From: Ariolimax columbianus
Taxonomy: Eukaryota > Mollusca > Gastropoda > Stylommatophora > Arionidae
DNA: 64,000 bases
Direction: 5' to 3'
NCBI GenBank assembly: GCA_036924085.1
Contig: JAVGWX010000007.1
Location: 103,712,138 to 103,776,137 of the forward strand
Shown here: positions 24,484-36,837 of the stretch, one piece after another
Layout of the letters: each line of letters opens with the position of its first letter
Numbering within the stretch: position 1 is the first letter of the stretch
Program-made: the position numbers and the translations under genes
The notes under the pieces: generated by a model
Databases searched by the model: none
Told to the model about the DNA's origin: nothing
The model's input: only the letters and a program-made list of their open reading frames with translations

Positions 24484-24712
24484 TGACTAGGCCGTCGTAT
24501 GTCCTGTCTCCACATCACAATCGGTAGTTGACTAGGCCGTCGTATGTTCTGTCTCCACATCACAATCGGTAGTTGACTAGGCCGTCGTATGTTCTGTCTC
24601 CACATCACAATCGGTAGTTGACTAGGCCGTCGTATGTCCTGTCTCCACATCACCAATCGGTAGTTGACTTGGCCGTCGTATGTCCTGTCTCCACATCACC
24701 AATCGGTAGCTC
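24484..24712. repeat. 45-bp tandem repeat, 5 copies
   Basis: Units share GACTAGGCCGTCGTATGT and CTGTCTCCACATCAC. The 45-bp period keeps frame, hence a short spurious Arg/Gln-rich ORF on the minus strand. Confidence 0.92.
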
Positions 24713-24756
24713 TCATCTCTTCTAATGTCATCGGTCCTCATTCCAGCTCTGTAACT

Positions 24757-25986
24757 TTTTAGAGTCAATAATCAAAGAAAACATTGTAATGCATTTAGAC
24801 AAATTTAATCTAATTAGAAATAGTCAGCATGGGTTTACTAGAGGGAGATCATGCTGAACAAATCTATTAGAATTCATGGAGGAGATTACTAAAATTATAA
24901 ATAGAGGGGAGTCAGTGGATGTTATTTATCTAGATTTTGGCGTTGATAAAGTACCTTATCAAAGATTGTTTAGAAAGTTACAATCACATGGAATAGGTGG
25001 GGAAGTTGGCAAATGGATTGAAAATTGGTTAACGGGAAGAGGGCAGAGGCTGGGCATCAATAAGGAGTACTCTGAGTGGTATGAAGTGAAAAGTGGTGTG
25101 CCACAGGGCTCGGTATTGGGACCAATTTTATTCTTGATATATATAAATGATTTGGAAAATCATATCAGTTCCGGGAAACACATTTCGTAGATGACATAAA
25201 ACTATGCAGCAGTGCCTTATCTAAAGCAGAAGTGGATATATTGAGGTCGGATTTAGACAAAATTCAAGAATGGTCTGTCAGCTGGCAAATGGAGTTTAAT
25301 GTAGATAAATGTACAGTCATCCACATGGGTAGATCCAATTTGGAACATAATTACAGAATGGGAGAGAACAATATTAGAAACATAGAAAAAGAAAGGAACC
25401 TATGGTTTAAAATAGATCATATAGGTAAGGTGAGTGAATGAGCAAGTCTATGTAGCAGTGAAAAAGGCAAATGCAATGTTAAACATAGGAGCAAGGAAGT
25501 GATTGCCAAACTGTATAATGCATTAGAGGAAATCTAAACATGCAGGAAAGGATACAAAAAAATAACCACAAAGCTGATAGTATGATTCCAGAATTACATT
25601 TATTAGGAAAGACTCAGAAAAACCGGCCTACAGTGTCTAGAAAAGAGAAGAATTCGTGGTGACAATAACGGTTTATACGATAATCAAAGGAACGGATAAA
25701 TTAGACTATAACAAGTTTTTTTTCAAAATACAACCATGTACAAGAACAAGAGGGCATAGCTAACAATTAACTAAAGAAAGGTCCAAATTATATAGTAGAA
25801 AATATGTTTGTAGTCAGAGAGTGGGGAATGCTTGGATTTCATTGCCGCGGGAAGTAGTGGAGGCAGAGACAATCAATGCATTCAATAATACATTGGATGC
25901 ATAAGGCTTTTAGAGCTAGGAAATGTAAATGAAACTGGGTGTATACATACCCTGCAGAGTCTTCTAACTAAGTAAAACAAGTTAAC
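24757..25986 (+). pseudogene. 5'-truncated CR1-like LINE (family A), decayed
   Basis: Reverse-transcriptase sequence begins at ESIIKENIVMHLDKFNLI (about 24765) and continues through a QHGFT block, VIYLDF (catalytic Asp region), NWLTGRGQR, SGVPQGSVLGPILFLIYIND and QEWSVSWQMEFNVDKCTVIH. There is an in-frame TGA near 24855, and the FADD region at about 25190 is broken by a frameshift. The C-terminal part is decayed. It ends in the family's shared 3' terminus at 25934-25986. The SGVPQGS and FLIYIND blocks are typical of the CR1/Rex/jockey side of the LINE tree. Confidence 0.85.
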
Positions 25987-27090
25987 TTAAGTTATGGACA
26001 GATTATAGGAAAACAAAGAATTGGACGGATCAGCGAAAATAAAGAAAGGATTCCAGAGTTATGTACGCTAAACAAAATGAAGGTAACATGTTTCCACACA
26101 AGTGGGCACATAAGATTCCATGAAGAGCACGAGACCACTTGACAGAAAACCAGATTAGCCAGTGTCAGTCTAACGCTCAGAAGTACACAAGCGAGCTGAA
26201 GACGTTGCTGAGGATCTTGCAGCTCAAAGTAATAAAGCACAAAGTAAAGGAACCAAGGAGAACGAAATATAACCTACACCTTTTACAAGACCAGGAAAGA
26301 AAGACAAAATATAGGAGAGAACAGAACAATAGGTACCGTGTGCCACAATGGTTATGTGAGGACGTGGTGAGCGATATTAGAATGTGTGACCAGGCTAAAG
26401 AGATGCGGAATACGGCATGTGAGGAAAGTATATGATTCAAGAAATCTCAGCACAAGAAATGAATCACAACAGAGAGAGAGAGAGAGAAAGTGGGGGGGGA
26501 AATATTACATAAAATACAAGAAAGGAAAAAGAAGAAAGCTATACTCAACAATTGCTGAACCAGAGTCACCAAAGCAGAGCCCTGAAAAACTATACCACTA
26601 CAGGCGAAAAGGTTAAAGTATGCGTAAAGAAAAATAACCAGGAATATATTGGCACATGAGACGGAGAATACAGCAATAGGATGACATCTGAGCGATCTCT
26701 ACTCTATAATTAACAATGAAAATGACAAATCTATCTTTGTATATATGTATATAAAACAATCAAAGATAGGCAAGGTAAACTATTGACATCAGAGAGAAAT
26801 CATTGGTTGGGTATTTCAAAGAAAGCTTAAAAAGATCACCCCCACAAGAAACATAAAACACAGGAAGTCTTGAATTTAGACTGCAACCTACCAAGTAAGA
26901 TGGAATTAAAAAAGGCAGTATTAGATCTCAAGAAAGGAAAAGCAGTAGGCCCTGACAGCATATCAGCAGAAGATATAATGACAGATATGGATGTCACATA
27001 TATATTACAAGGATTATTCCAAAAGATGTGTGATTATAACAGACTGATGTTTGATTACAAGACCAGGAGGAGAGAACCATGTCGGTAATT
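25987..27090 (+). pseudogene. Heavily decayed LINE fragment (endonuclease-to-RT linker)
   Basis: Many stops and frameshifts, but translated pieces match the order of an endonuclease/RT LINE. A segment around 26070-26200 resembles the end of the endonuclease domain, followed by a basic linker. At about 26890 comes LKKGKAVGPDSISAEDIM, the block that opens the RT domain. The sequence stops before the catalytic core. It seems related to the copy at 47.06-51.17 kb. Confidence 0.6.
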
Positions 27091-27276
27091 ATGTTTATCA
27101 AACATGATCTTGTCATGAAGATGTTACAAACATGACCGCGAGCTGGACAGACATGTTGGGAGCTTAATGGAGGCATGTAATACCCAAAGAGGAAGTACGT
27201 TACCTAACAGCAGTTGAATTTATCGAACTATTCATTTGAAGTCCAAGGTCGATTTATATTGCATAATGGCGTAATG

Positions 27277-27290
27277 CGATGCTGGTGTAT
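27277..27290. other. Left target-site duplication of SINE copy 1
   Basis: CGATGCTGGTGTAT precedes the poly(T) end and is repeated exactly at 27538-27551. Confidence 0.9.
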
Positions 27291-27537
27291 TTTTTTTTTT
27301 TTTTTTTTTTTGCCTTCGCCTCATTTCTTTAATCCCCAAGGTGGTGTGCGTTTCACTGTGGTTTTTATTTTGCGCCTGTCGGCGTGCATGCATGCATTTT
27401 ATGTAAGGGTCTGCTTCCTTTTGCATTTTCTAAGGGTTTGCTTCCCCGGGGTAACGGCCGGTGCTGCAATGGGGATCGAACCCAGCACCTTCGGATTGTG
27501 AGCCCTGTCACTTAACCACTAGGCCACGCCGTCCCCC
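27291..27537 (-). mobile_element. tRNA-derived SINE, copy 1
   Basis: On the minus strand the element opens with a tRNA-like head containing box A TGGCCTAGTGG and box B GGTTCGATCCC, both matching the RNA polymerase III consensus. A unique body follows, then a poly(A) tail seen as about 23 T at 27291 onward on the plus strand. Exact 14-bp target-site duplications flank it. A second copy lies at 55254-55503. SINEs encode no protein and rely on LINE enzymes for movement; a poly(A) tail implies a LINE partner that accepts A-tails. Confidence 0.9.
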
Positions 27538-27551
27538 CGATGCTGGTGTAT

Positions 27552-28059
27552 ACTCTTACAAATGTCAGCGCGTGGGTTAGAGCCGGCATCAGTCGTGTAA
27601 CCTTCAGACAGTTAATGTTGTTAATGAGCTTAACGGTTTCCACATCAGGTGCACCCGATCTCAGTGCATGTGACCCAGATAGCATCAGTTAGCAGAGCGA
27701 AGTTATCGATAGGATCTCACTGCAGGCCTGGCTGAAAGGGGCAGGGAGACAAGCTAAGACGATCTGTCCAACTGTCACCACCCCACTAGGCACTCGTCCC
27801 TATTATCAAATTATGATATTCAGAATCGACATTGCTGCACTCCGGGCAGACCCACTGGTACTCAATCTCTCTCACCAAACGATGAAAGGTATGGATCCTG
27901 ACGGTTTCAATAGCTTACTGATTGTACACACGCCCGTACCGTCCTATATGATATCCACCCCACCTTCCCCGCTCGACCTACATTGAAAGTCAAACTCAAA
28001 GTCACGTCTGTCGATCGCCAATTCGTCAACCAGTCTTTCTGCCCAAAAGACGCTCACAT
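27552..28059. other. Unique sequence, nothing recognised
   Basis: It begins with the second SINE target-site copy. No gene was seen. Confidence 0.5.
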
Positions 28060-28712
28060 ATGTCCACTGTATCGTCTAACACATCGTCTCCACTGTATCG
28101 TCTAACTCACATGGTCTCAACTGTATCGTTTAACTCACATCGTTTCCACTGTATCGTCTAACACACATCGTTTCCACTGTATCGTCTAACACATCGTCTC
28201 TACTGTATCGTCTAACTCACATCGTCTCCACTGTATCGTCTAACACATCGTCTCTACTGTATCGACTAACTCACATCGTCTCCACTGTATCGTCTAACAC
28301 ATCGTCTCTACTGTATCGACTAACTCTCATCGTCTCCACTGTATCGTCTAACACATCGTCTCCATTGTATCGTCTAACTCATCGTCTCAACTGTATCGTC
28401 TAACTCATCGTCTCCACTGTATCGTCTAACTCACATCGTCTCAACTGTATCGTCTAACACATCATCTCCACTGTATCGTTTAACTCACATCGTCTCCACT
28501 GTATCGTTTAACTCACATCGTCTCCACTGTATCGTCTAACTCACATCGTCTCCACTGTATTATCTAACTCACATCGTCTCCACTGTATCGTCTAACACAT
28601 CGTCTCCACTGTATCGTCTAACATATCGTCTCCACTGTATCGTCTAACACATCGTCTCCACTGTATCGTCTAACACGTCGTCTCAACTGTATCGTCTAAC
28701 TCACATCGTCTC
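28060..28712. repeat. 26/28-bp tandem repeat, more than 20 copies
   Basis: Units share CATCGTCTCCACTGTATCGT followed by CTAACA or CTAACTCA; the two lengths are interspersed. Confidence 0.92.
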
Positions 28713-29865
28713 CAACAATGGCTGCTTTCAAAACCAAGGATGTCACATTTAAAGTGACAGTGACCTATAAATATTGCAACCAATGGGATTCTAGATTGGG
28801 TGGGACCAAATGAGAGTGATGGCTAACCAGCCAACTGGGGACGACTACTCGATATTCTTGTGTGTTTCTAGAGCTAAAAAACGAAATAGTTTATAAAAAA
28901 CAATGCAGAGAGAAATTCTGCAATTTTGGAGAGAGAGACTTGACGGGACGGTTATCCTATCATACACCTAGAGCCTTACATTCACGCTCAAACGGGTTGA
29001 AGGGTGGACATCCTGTAAGCAATATGAGATAGAGATCTGATCACACGCGAGTGAGAAGATTCGTCTTGGCACGATCTGACAGTTGTTCTATATAGCTGTC
29101 TGACTGTTCTCCGCAGCCATTGCATTGGTTCCTACTGGAGGAATGGTGGCTCTTCTACGATCAAAGGTAGCTGTCTCAGACAAAGTGGCTCTATAAGGAT
29201 TATGTGTAATCCTAGGGACTGCGATCCCGAAGGCACATGAGCCCTCATAGAACGGAATTGTTCGATACAGGTGTAACATGGGCACCAAAGGGGCATGTCT
29301 CAAACACTTGAGAACTGCTAACGGTTGTAAGTGAAACGTAGCTGACGTAGTTTGTACGCTTGACAGGGCAGCCTAAAGCAGTCAACTCTGACAGAGAACG
29401 GCAGATCATCACCAACGTAGACGATCCGGAGGACGACAGGAGACAACGACTGAGATAGAACTACTGGTTTGTAATACGGTTGAATTAGATTGTTTAGGAT
29501 TTATGGTATTTCAATTGAGACTTACAACCTGGGTATAACATTTTCGGAGGCACCATCAAAAGCTAGTGCTTGAATCCTCTGAGTTATTTTCATAAATGTC
29601 ATTATTTAGTTTAGGAGTTCTTTTCGTTTTTGTTGATATTATGTAACAATTATTCATGCAAATAAATTAGGTTATTCTGTCTTACTGGTTAACGATAGTT
29701 TTTGTGTTTTCTGTGATTGAAGTCGTGTCGTTGTGTAGAATATGTTGTATTTTCAGTAAACTCTTAAGATAACTAGTCAGCTAAGCTTATCCTGTCACAT
29801 ACAAAACTGGGTTTATAATTCCAGGGATTCCATTCATTCTCACTCTAAACCTCCCGAGACAGAAA
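28713..29865. other. Unique sequence before the 61-bp satellite
   Basis: About 1.15 kb without a convincing gene. An AATAAA lies at 29661, and TATAACATTTTCGGAGGCACC at about 29533 hints at retroelement sequence, but there is not enough for a call. Confidence 0.4.
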
Positions 29866-32800
29866 GATTGAGTTATTGATTAGTTAGTATTAGGCATAGA
29901 TACGCTCGGCGACTGTGCCGGCAAGAGATTGAGTTATTGATTAGTTAGTATTAGGCATAGATACGCTCGGCGACTGTGCCGGCAAGAGATTGAGTTATTG
30001 ATTAGTTAGTATTAGGCATAGATACGCTCGGCGACTGTGCCGGCAAGAGATTGAGTTATTGATTAGTTAGTATTAGGCATAGATACGCTCGGCGACTGTG
30101 CCGGCAAGAGATTGAGTTATTAGTTAATTTTAGGCATAGATTCGCTCGGCGACTGTGCCGGCAAGAGATTGAGGTATTAGTTAGTTTTAGGCATAGATTC
30201 GCTCGGCGACTGTGCCGGCAAGAGATTGAGTTATTAGTTAGTTAGTATTAGGCATAGATACGCTCGGCGACTGTGCCGGCAAGAGATTGAGTTATTGATT
30301 AGTTAGTATTAGGCATAGATACGCTCGGCGACTGTGCCGGCAAGAGATTGAGTTATTGATTAGTTAGTATTAGGCATAGATACGCTCGGCGACTGTGCCG
30401 GCAAGAGATTGAGTTATTGATTAGTTAGTATTAGGCATAGATACGCTCGGCGACTGTGCCGGCAAGAGATTGGGTTATTGATTAGTTAGTATTAGGCATA
30501 GATACGCTCGGCGACTGTGCCGGCAAGAGATTGAGTTATTGATTAGTTAGTATTAGGCATAGATACGCTCGGCGACTGTGCCGGCAAGAGATTGAGTTAT
30601 TAGTTAATTTTAGGCATAGATTCGCTCGGCGACTGTGCCGGCAAGAGATTGAGGTATTAGTTAGTTTTAGGCATAGATTCGCTCGGCGACTGTGCCGGCA
30701 AGAGATTGAGTTATTAGTTAGTTAGTATTAGGCATAGATACGCTCGGCGACTGTGCCGGCAAGAGATTGAGTTATTGATTAGTTAGTATTAGGCATAGAT
30801 ACGCTCGGCGACTGTGCCGGCAAGAGATTGAGTTATTGATTAGTTAGTATTAGGCATAGATACGCTCGGCGACTGTGCCGGCAAGAGATTGAGTTATTGA
30901 TTAGTTAGTATTAGGCATAGATACGCTCGGCGACTGTGCCGGCAAGAGATTGTGTTATTGATTAGTTAGTATTAGGCATAGATACGCTCGGCGACTGTGC
31001 CGGCAAGAGATTGAGTTATTGATTAGTTAGTATTAGGCATAGATACGCTCGGCGACTGTGCCGGCAAGAGATTGAGTTATTGATTAGTTAGTATTAGGCA
31101 TAGATACGCTCGGCGACTGTGCCGGCAAGAGATTGAGTTATTGATTAGTTAGTATTAGGCATAGATACGCTCGGCGACTGTGCCGGCAAGAGATTGAGTT
31201 ATTGATTAGTTAGTATTAGGCATAGATACGCTCGGCGACTGTGCCGGCAAGAGATTGAGTTATTGATTAGTTAGTATTAGGCATAGATACGCTCGGCGAC
31301 TGTGCCGGCAAGAGATTGAGTTATTGATTAGTTAGTATTAGGCATAGATACGCTCGGCGACTGTGCCGGCAAGAGATTGAGTTATTAGTTAATTTTAGGC
31401 ATAGATTCGCTCGGCGACTGTGCCGGCAAGAGATTGAGGTATTAGTTAGTTTTAGGCATAGATTCGCTCGGCGACTGTGCCGGCAAGAGATTGAGTTATT
31501 AGTTAGTTAGTATTAGGCATAGATACGCTCGGCGACTGTGCCGGCAAGAGATTGAGTTATTGATTAGTTAGTATTAGGCATAGATACGCTCGGCGACTGT
31601 GCCGGCAAGAGATTGAGTTATTGATTAGTTAGTATTAGGCATAGATACGCTCGGCGACTGTGCCGGCAAGAGATTGAGTTATTGATTAGTTAGTATTAGG
31701 CATAGATACGCTCGGCGACTGTGCCGGCAAGAGATTGGGTTATTGATTAGTTAGTATTAGGCATAGATACGCTCGGCGACTGTGCCGGCAAGAGATTGAG
31801 TTATTGATTAGTTAGTATTAGGCATAGATACGCTCGGCGACTGTGCCGGCAAGAGATTGAGTTATTAGTTAATTTTAGGCATAGATTCGCTCGGCGACTG
31901 TGCCGGCAAGAGATTGAGGTATTAGTTAGTTTTAGGCATAGATTCGCTCGGCGACTGTGCCGGCAAGAGATTGAGTTATTAGTTAGTTAGTATTAGGCAT
32001 AGATACGCTCGGCGACTGTGCCGGCAAGAGATTGAGTTATTGATTAGTTAGTATTAGGCATAGATACGCTCGGCGACTGTGCCGGCAAGAGATTGAGTTA
32101 TTGATTAGTTAGTATTAGGCATAGATACGCTCGGCGACTGTGCCGGCAAGAGATTGAGTTATTGATTAGTTAGTATTAGGCATAGATACGCTCGGCGACT
32201 GTGCCGGCAAGAGATTGGGTTATTGATTAGTTAGTATTAGGCATAGATACGCTCGGCGACTGTGCCGGCAAGAGATTGAGTTATTGATTAGTTAGTATTA
32301 GGCATAGATACGCTCGGCGACTGTGCCGGCAAGAGATTGAGTTATTGATTAGTTAGTATTAGGCATAGATACGCTCGGCGACTGTGCCGGCAAGAGATTG
32401 AGTTATTGATTAGTTAGTATTAGGCATAGATACGCTCGGCGACTGTGCCGGCAAGAGATTGAGTTATTGATTAGTTAGTATTAGGCATAGATACGCTCGG
32501 CGACTGTGCCGGCAAGAGATTGAGTTATTAGTTAATTTTAGGCATAGATTCGCTCGGCGACTGTGCCGGCAAGAGATTGAGGTATTAGTTAGTTTTAGGC
32601 ATAGATTCGCTCGGCGACTGTGCCGGCAAGAGATTGAGTTATTAGTTAGTTAGTATTAGGCATAGATACGCTCGGCGACTGTGCCGGCAAGAGATTGAGT
32701 TATTGATTAGTTAGTATTAGGCATAGATACGCTCGGCGACTGTGCCGGCAAGAGATTGAGTTATTGATTAGTTAGTATTAGGCATAGATACGCTCGGCGA

Positions 32801-34069
32801 CTGTGCCGGCAAGAGATTGAGTTATTGATTAGTTAGTATTAGGCATAGATACGCTCGGCGACTGTGCCGGCAAGAGATTGGGTTATTGATTAGTTAGTAT
32901 TAGGCATAGATACGCTCGGCGACTGTGCCGGCAAGAGATTGAGTTATTGATTAGTTAGTATTAGGCATAGATACGCTCGGCGACTGTGCCGGCAAGAGAT
33001 TGAGTTATTAGTTAATTTTAGGCATAGATTCGCTCGGCGACTGTGCCGGCAAGAGATTGAGGTATTAGTTAGTTTTAGGCATAGATTCGCTCGGCGACTG
33101 TGCCGGCAAGAGATTGAGTTATTAGTTAGTTAGTATTAGGCATAGATACGCTCGGCGACTGTGCCGGCAAGAGATTGAGTTATTGATTAGTTAGTATTAG
33201 GCATAGATACGCTCGGCGACTGTGCCGGCAAGAGATTGAGTTATTGATTAGTTAGTATTAGGCATAGATACGCTCGGCGACTGTGCCGGCAAGAGATTGG
33301 GTTATTGATTAGTTAGTATTAGGCATAGATACGCTCGGCGACTGTGCCGGCAAGAGATTGAGTTATTGATTAGTTAGTATTAGGCATAGATACGCTCGGC
33401 GACTGTGCCGGCAAGAGATTGAGTTATTAGTTAATTTTAGGCATAGATTCGCTCGGCGACTGTGCCGGCAAGAGATTGAGGTATTAGTTAGTTTTAGGCA
33501 TAGATTCGCTCGGCGACTGTGCCGGCAAGAGATTGAGTTATTAGTTAGTTAGTATTAGGCATAGATACGCTCGGCGACTGTGCCGGCAAGAGATTGAGTT
33601 ATTGATTAGTTAGTATTAGGCATAGATACGCTCGGCGACTGTGCCGGCAAGAGATTGAGTTATTGATTAGTTAGTATTAGGCATAGATACGCTCGGCGAC
33701 TGTGCCGGCAAGAGATTGAGTTATTGATTAGTTAGTATTAGGCATAGATACGCTCGGCGACTGTGCCGGCAAGAGATTGGGTTATTGATTAGTTAGTATT
33801 AGGCATAGATACGCTCGGCGACTGTGCCGGCAAGAGATTGAGTTATTGATTAGTTAGTATTAGGCATAGATACGCTCGGCGACTGTGCCGGCAAGAGATT
33901 GAGTTATTAGTTAATTTTAGGCATAGATTCGCTCGGCGACTGTGCCGGCAAGAGATTGAGTTATTAGTTAATTTTAGGCATAGATTCGCTCGGCGACTGT
34001 GCCGGCAAGAGATTGAGGTATTAGTTAGTTTTAGGCATAGATTCGCTCGGCGACTGTGCCGGCAAGAGA
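29866..34069. repeat. 61-bp satellite with a 480-bp higher-order unit
   Basis: About 69 head-to-tail monomers share AGATTGAG, TTAGGCATAGAT and CGCTCGGCGACTGTGCCGGC. Most are 61 bp; two variants are 57 bp and carry TAGTTAATTTTAGG or GGTATTAGTTAG. The 57-bp TAGTTAATTT variant occurs at 30121, 30601, 31386, 31866, 32529, 33009, 33428 and 33908. The recurrent spacing is exactly 480 bp, equal to two 57-bp plus six 61-bp monomers. Other spacings are 785, 663 and 419 bp, which are 480 plus five, plus three and minus one 61-bp monomer. The CGGC/GCCG core could form a short hairpin in each monomer. Confidence 0.97.
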
Positions 34070-34109
34070 ATGATGATGACCCCAGCAGTTTCACCAGACG
34101 AAGAGTCCT

Positions 34110-35190
34110 TGCAGCCCAGAGTCACGCAGAAGGATCAAGCAAATGGCCCGCCCCATCGCCGAGCTCCAGCACGTGATCCCATCTCGTATCAAACGGGACG
34201 AGAGTGACCTCCCATCTGCAGATAGAAAGAGTTATCTGCGGCTTCTAAACGAACTTATTCAAGTCATCGCTTCCTCTCCCCACCCCTATACGTCCCTCAC
34301 TAATCCCACATTTCTGACCTCAGAGATCCGAAGTGGTATTGAAAGCATGCCCTGGCAAGAACGGAATCACGGTGGAGACACTAACCGGTGTGGCCAGCCA
34401 CTCTATGCAGCACTCGTACAACGATTCACATGTTTTCTAGAATAGAAGGGAATTACACCGGACTGGCGAGGGTCGAAGACTATCTTACTGTACAAGAAAG
34501 GAGACAAAGAAGACCTGGCTAACTACCGCCCTATCACCCTCCTCTCAGTACTGTACAAAGTATTCACCAGATGCCTCCTGGCGAGGATCCGCAACACCCT
34601 CGAGGAAGCCCAACCTATAGAGTAGGCTGGGTTCAGAGGCACATACAGCATCCTGGACCACATAACCACGTGTTGTCGTTCGATTGAGGCAGCACAAGAG
34701 CACTACACACCGCTAGTGTTGACATTCATCGACTACTAAAAGGCTTTGGACTCGGTCTAACCAGAATATGTGTGGAAAGCTCTGGAAGTCGAAGCTGGTT
34801 ACACGGACATGTTGAACCGTTGCTGTGATGGATGCACGACCATCATTCGTTCATTCTCACGACCGATATCAGTCGCCACGGAGAAAGGTGTACGACAGGA
34901 CGACCCCATCTCGCCCAACCTTTTCTCTGCTTGTCTGGAGTCGACGATGGGACATTGCGACTGAAGCGAGTACGGCATCAACATAAATGGGCGACTACTC
35001 AACACCCGCCGAAGCTGACGATATCACACTTATCACAGAGACACCCACCGAAGCGACTAGCATCGCTGGAAGCGGTGGGTAAAAAAGTAGCCCTCACAAT
35101 AAATATAGAAAAAGCGAAAAGAATGTGCAACAGTTTTGGGGAGCCCAACGCCGAATGATACGCAATTGGATGATGTCGACGAAAACATCT
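34110..35190 (+). pseudogene. Decayed RTE-like reverse transcriptase fragment
   Basis: Translated blocks in order are [57 protein letters not shown], an AGFR block after a stop, VLTFIDY (a stop follows), and GVRQDDPISPNLFSACLES. At least three in-frame stops and two frameshifts (near 34960 and 35010) disable it. The block order and wording resemble RTE-type LINE reverse transcriptases. It runs straight into the 24-bp array at 35175, which amplifies the next part of the same ORF. Confidence 0.82.
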
Positions 35191-35602
35191 ACCTCGGCCA
35201 TCTCCTCCACATCTACCTCCTCAACATCTACCTCGGTCGCTTCCCCAACATCTACATCGGCCACCTCCTCAACATCTACTTCACCCACCTCCCCAACATC
35301 TACCTCGGCAACCCACCTCCTCAACATCTACCTCGGCCACCTCCTCAACATCTACCACAGTCACCTCCTCAACATCTACCTCGGTCACCTCCTGAACATC
35401 TACCTCGGCCACCCACCTCCTCAACATCTACCTCGGCCATCTCCTCAACATCTACCTCGGCCACCTCCTCAACATCTACCTCGGCCACCCACCTCCCCAA
35501 CATCTACCTCGACTACCCACCTCCTCAATATCTACCTCGGCCACCCACCTCCTCAACATCGACCTCAGCCACGTCTTCAACATCTACCTCGGTGGTGTCT
35601 GC
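35175..35602. repeat. 24-bp tandem array derived from the adjacent RT ORF
   Basis: Units of AACATCTACCTCGGCCAC plus CTCCTC encode Asn-Ile-Tyr-Leu-Gly-His-Leu-Leu, in frame. The first instance, GACGAAAACATCTACCTCGG, is the natural continuation of the RT ORF at the conserved Tyr-Leu-Gly position of the RT C-terminal region. Confidence 0.88.
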
Positions 35603-36180
35603 AGTTAGTGTTTGTTGGCTGGTGGTGTCTGTAGCTGGTGTCTGCAGTTAGTGTTTGTTAGCTGGTGGTGTCTGTGTGTCTACAGGTGGTGTTTGTTGGC
35701 TGGTGATGTCTGTGTGTCTGTATATGGTGTTTGTTGGCTGGTGGTGTCTGCAGGTGGTGTTTGTTGGATGGTGGTGTCTACAGGTGGTGTTTGTTGGCTG
35801 GTGGTGTCTGTCTGCAGGTGGTGTTTGTTGGCTGGTGGTGTCTGCAGGTGGTGTTTGTTGGTTGGTGGTGTCTGTATGTGGTGTTTGTTGGATGGTGGTG
35901 TTTGTTGGCTGGTGGTGTCTGTCTGCAGGTGGTGTTTGTTGGCTGGTGGTGTTTGTTGGCTGGTGGTGTCTGTCTGTATGTGGTGTTTGTTGGCTGGTGG
36001 TGTCTGTGTGTCTGCAGGTGGTGTTTGTTGGCTGGTGGTGTCTGTGTGTCTGCAGGTGGTGTCTACAGGTGGTGTATGTGTGTCTGCAGGTGGTGTCTGT
36101 GGGTGGTGTCTGTTGGCGTCTGCAGGTTGTGTTTGTGTGTCTGTAGGTAGTGTTTGTTGGCTGGTGGTGTATGTGTGTCT
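35603..36180. repeat. Tandem array of about 34 bp, TGGTGTTTGTTGGC type
   Basis: Units combine TTTGTTGGCTGGTGGTGTCT with GTCTGCAGGTGGTG; copy length varies. Frames on both strands stay open, giving spurious Cys/Trp-rich and His/Thr-rich ORFs. Confidence 0.9.
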
Positions 36181-36324
36181 ATAGCTGTCTGCTATCTTTG
36201 TGATAAATATAAAGATCAGTAGAAACATGTGGATGAGAACACACAAAATAAACACAGCCCAATAATAAGATTATTTATACATTCAGGTGAAAATCTGAGG
36301 GTCTACAGTAAAAAAAAAGTGTAA

Positions 36325-36355
<31 letters not shown>

Positions 36356-36837
36356 TATATATTTAAAATACCAGCTTTCCCTAACACCAGTTCCTGGAGA
36401 ATGTAACTGGGCAGGTACACAGCTCACAACATCTCTATTGGATGCTGCCAATCTGGTTGTGTACACAAGCAACAAGAAATGAGGTTCCAGTGTCACCATG
36501 GTTTGGTAATGACATAACTTAACTTCTTTATACTGGTTTAGAAGACTCTGCAGAATCTGTATACAACCAGATTCTTTTACATCTGTCAAATCTATGTGTG
36601 CCATACAGGGTAAGTACTGTGGTCAGATATCAGGAAATCAATGTTTCCAGCCTCGGAATGTCCTCCATATTTGTTAAGAGTTAGATTTCAAGATAAGTAC
36701 ATTCTAATTGTAGAACAAATGAGAGAGGTCAGTTCAATGGTCTCAGTCTAAGAAATGCACATTATCTTTCTAGTAACGGTACCAGTGTGATCTGAATGCA
36801 TAATGCAAGAAAAAATGCCAGATAATAAGTAGCAGAC
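36181..36837. other. Unique sequence with a TA/CA microsatellite and a LINE tail
   Basis: A mixed TA and CA dinucleotide tract lies at 36324-36363. A family A LINE 3' terminus on the minus strand lies at 36519-36570. No gene was recognised. Confidence 0.6.
36519..36570 (-). mobile_element. 3'-terminal stub of a family A LINE
   Basis: The reverse complement reads CTGGTTGTATACAGATTCTG and CTTCTAAACCAGTATAAAG, the conserved end also found at 25934, 40216, 55743 and 58883. Only the end survives; no ORF is attached. Confidence 0.75.

Noticed and set aside
27479..27537. A functional tRNA gene on the minus strand
   Set aside because: Boxes A and B are present, but the sequence does not fold into a full cloverleaf with paired acceptor ends and it continues into the SINE body and A-tail.
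29533..29553. Possible primer-binding site or LTR end near GGAGGCACC
   Set aside because: No matching second LTR or target duplication could be found in the window.
29866..34069. CRISPR-like look of regularly spaced repeats
   Set aside because: The whole 57/61-bp monomer is conserved and there are no unique spacers; the setting is eukaryotic. It is a satellite.
35603..36255. Cys/Trp/Val-rich ORFs that look like a membrane or toxin-like peptide
   Set aside because: They are translations of a GT-rich repeat of about 34 bp in several frames, with no signal or conserved cysteine spacing beyond the repeat.
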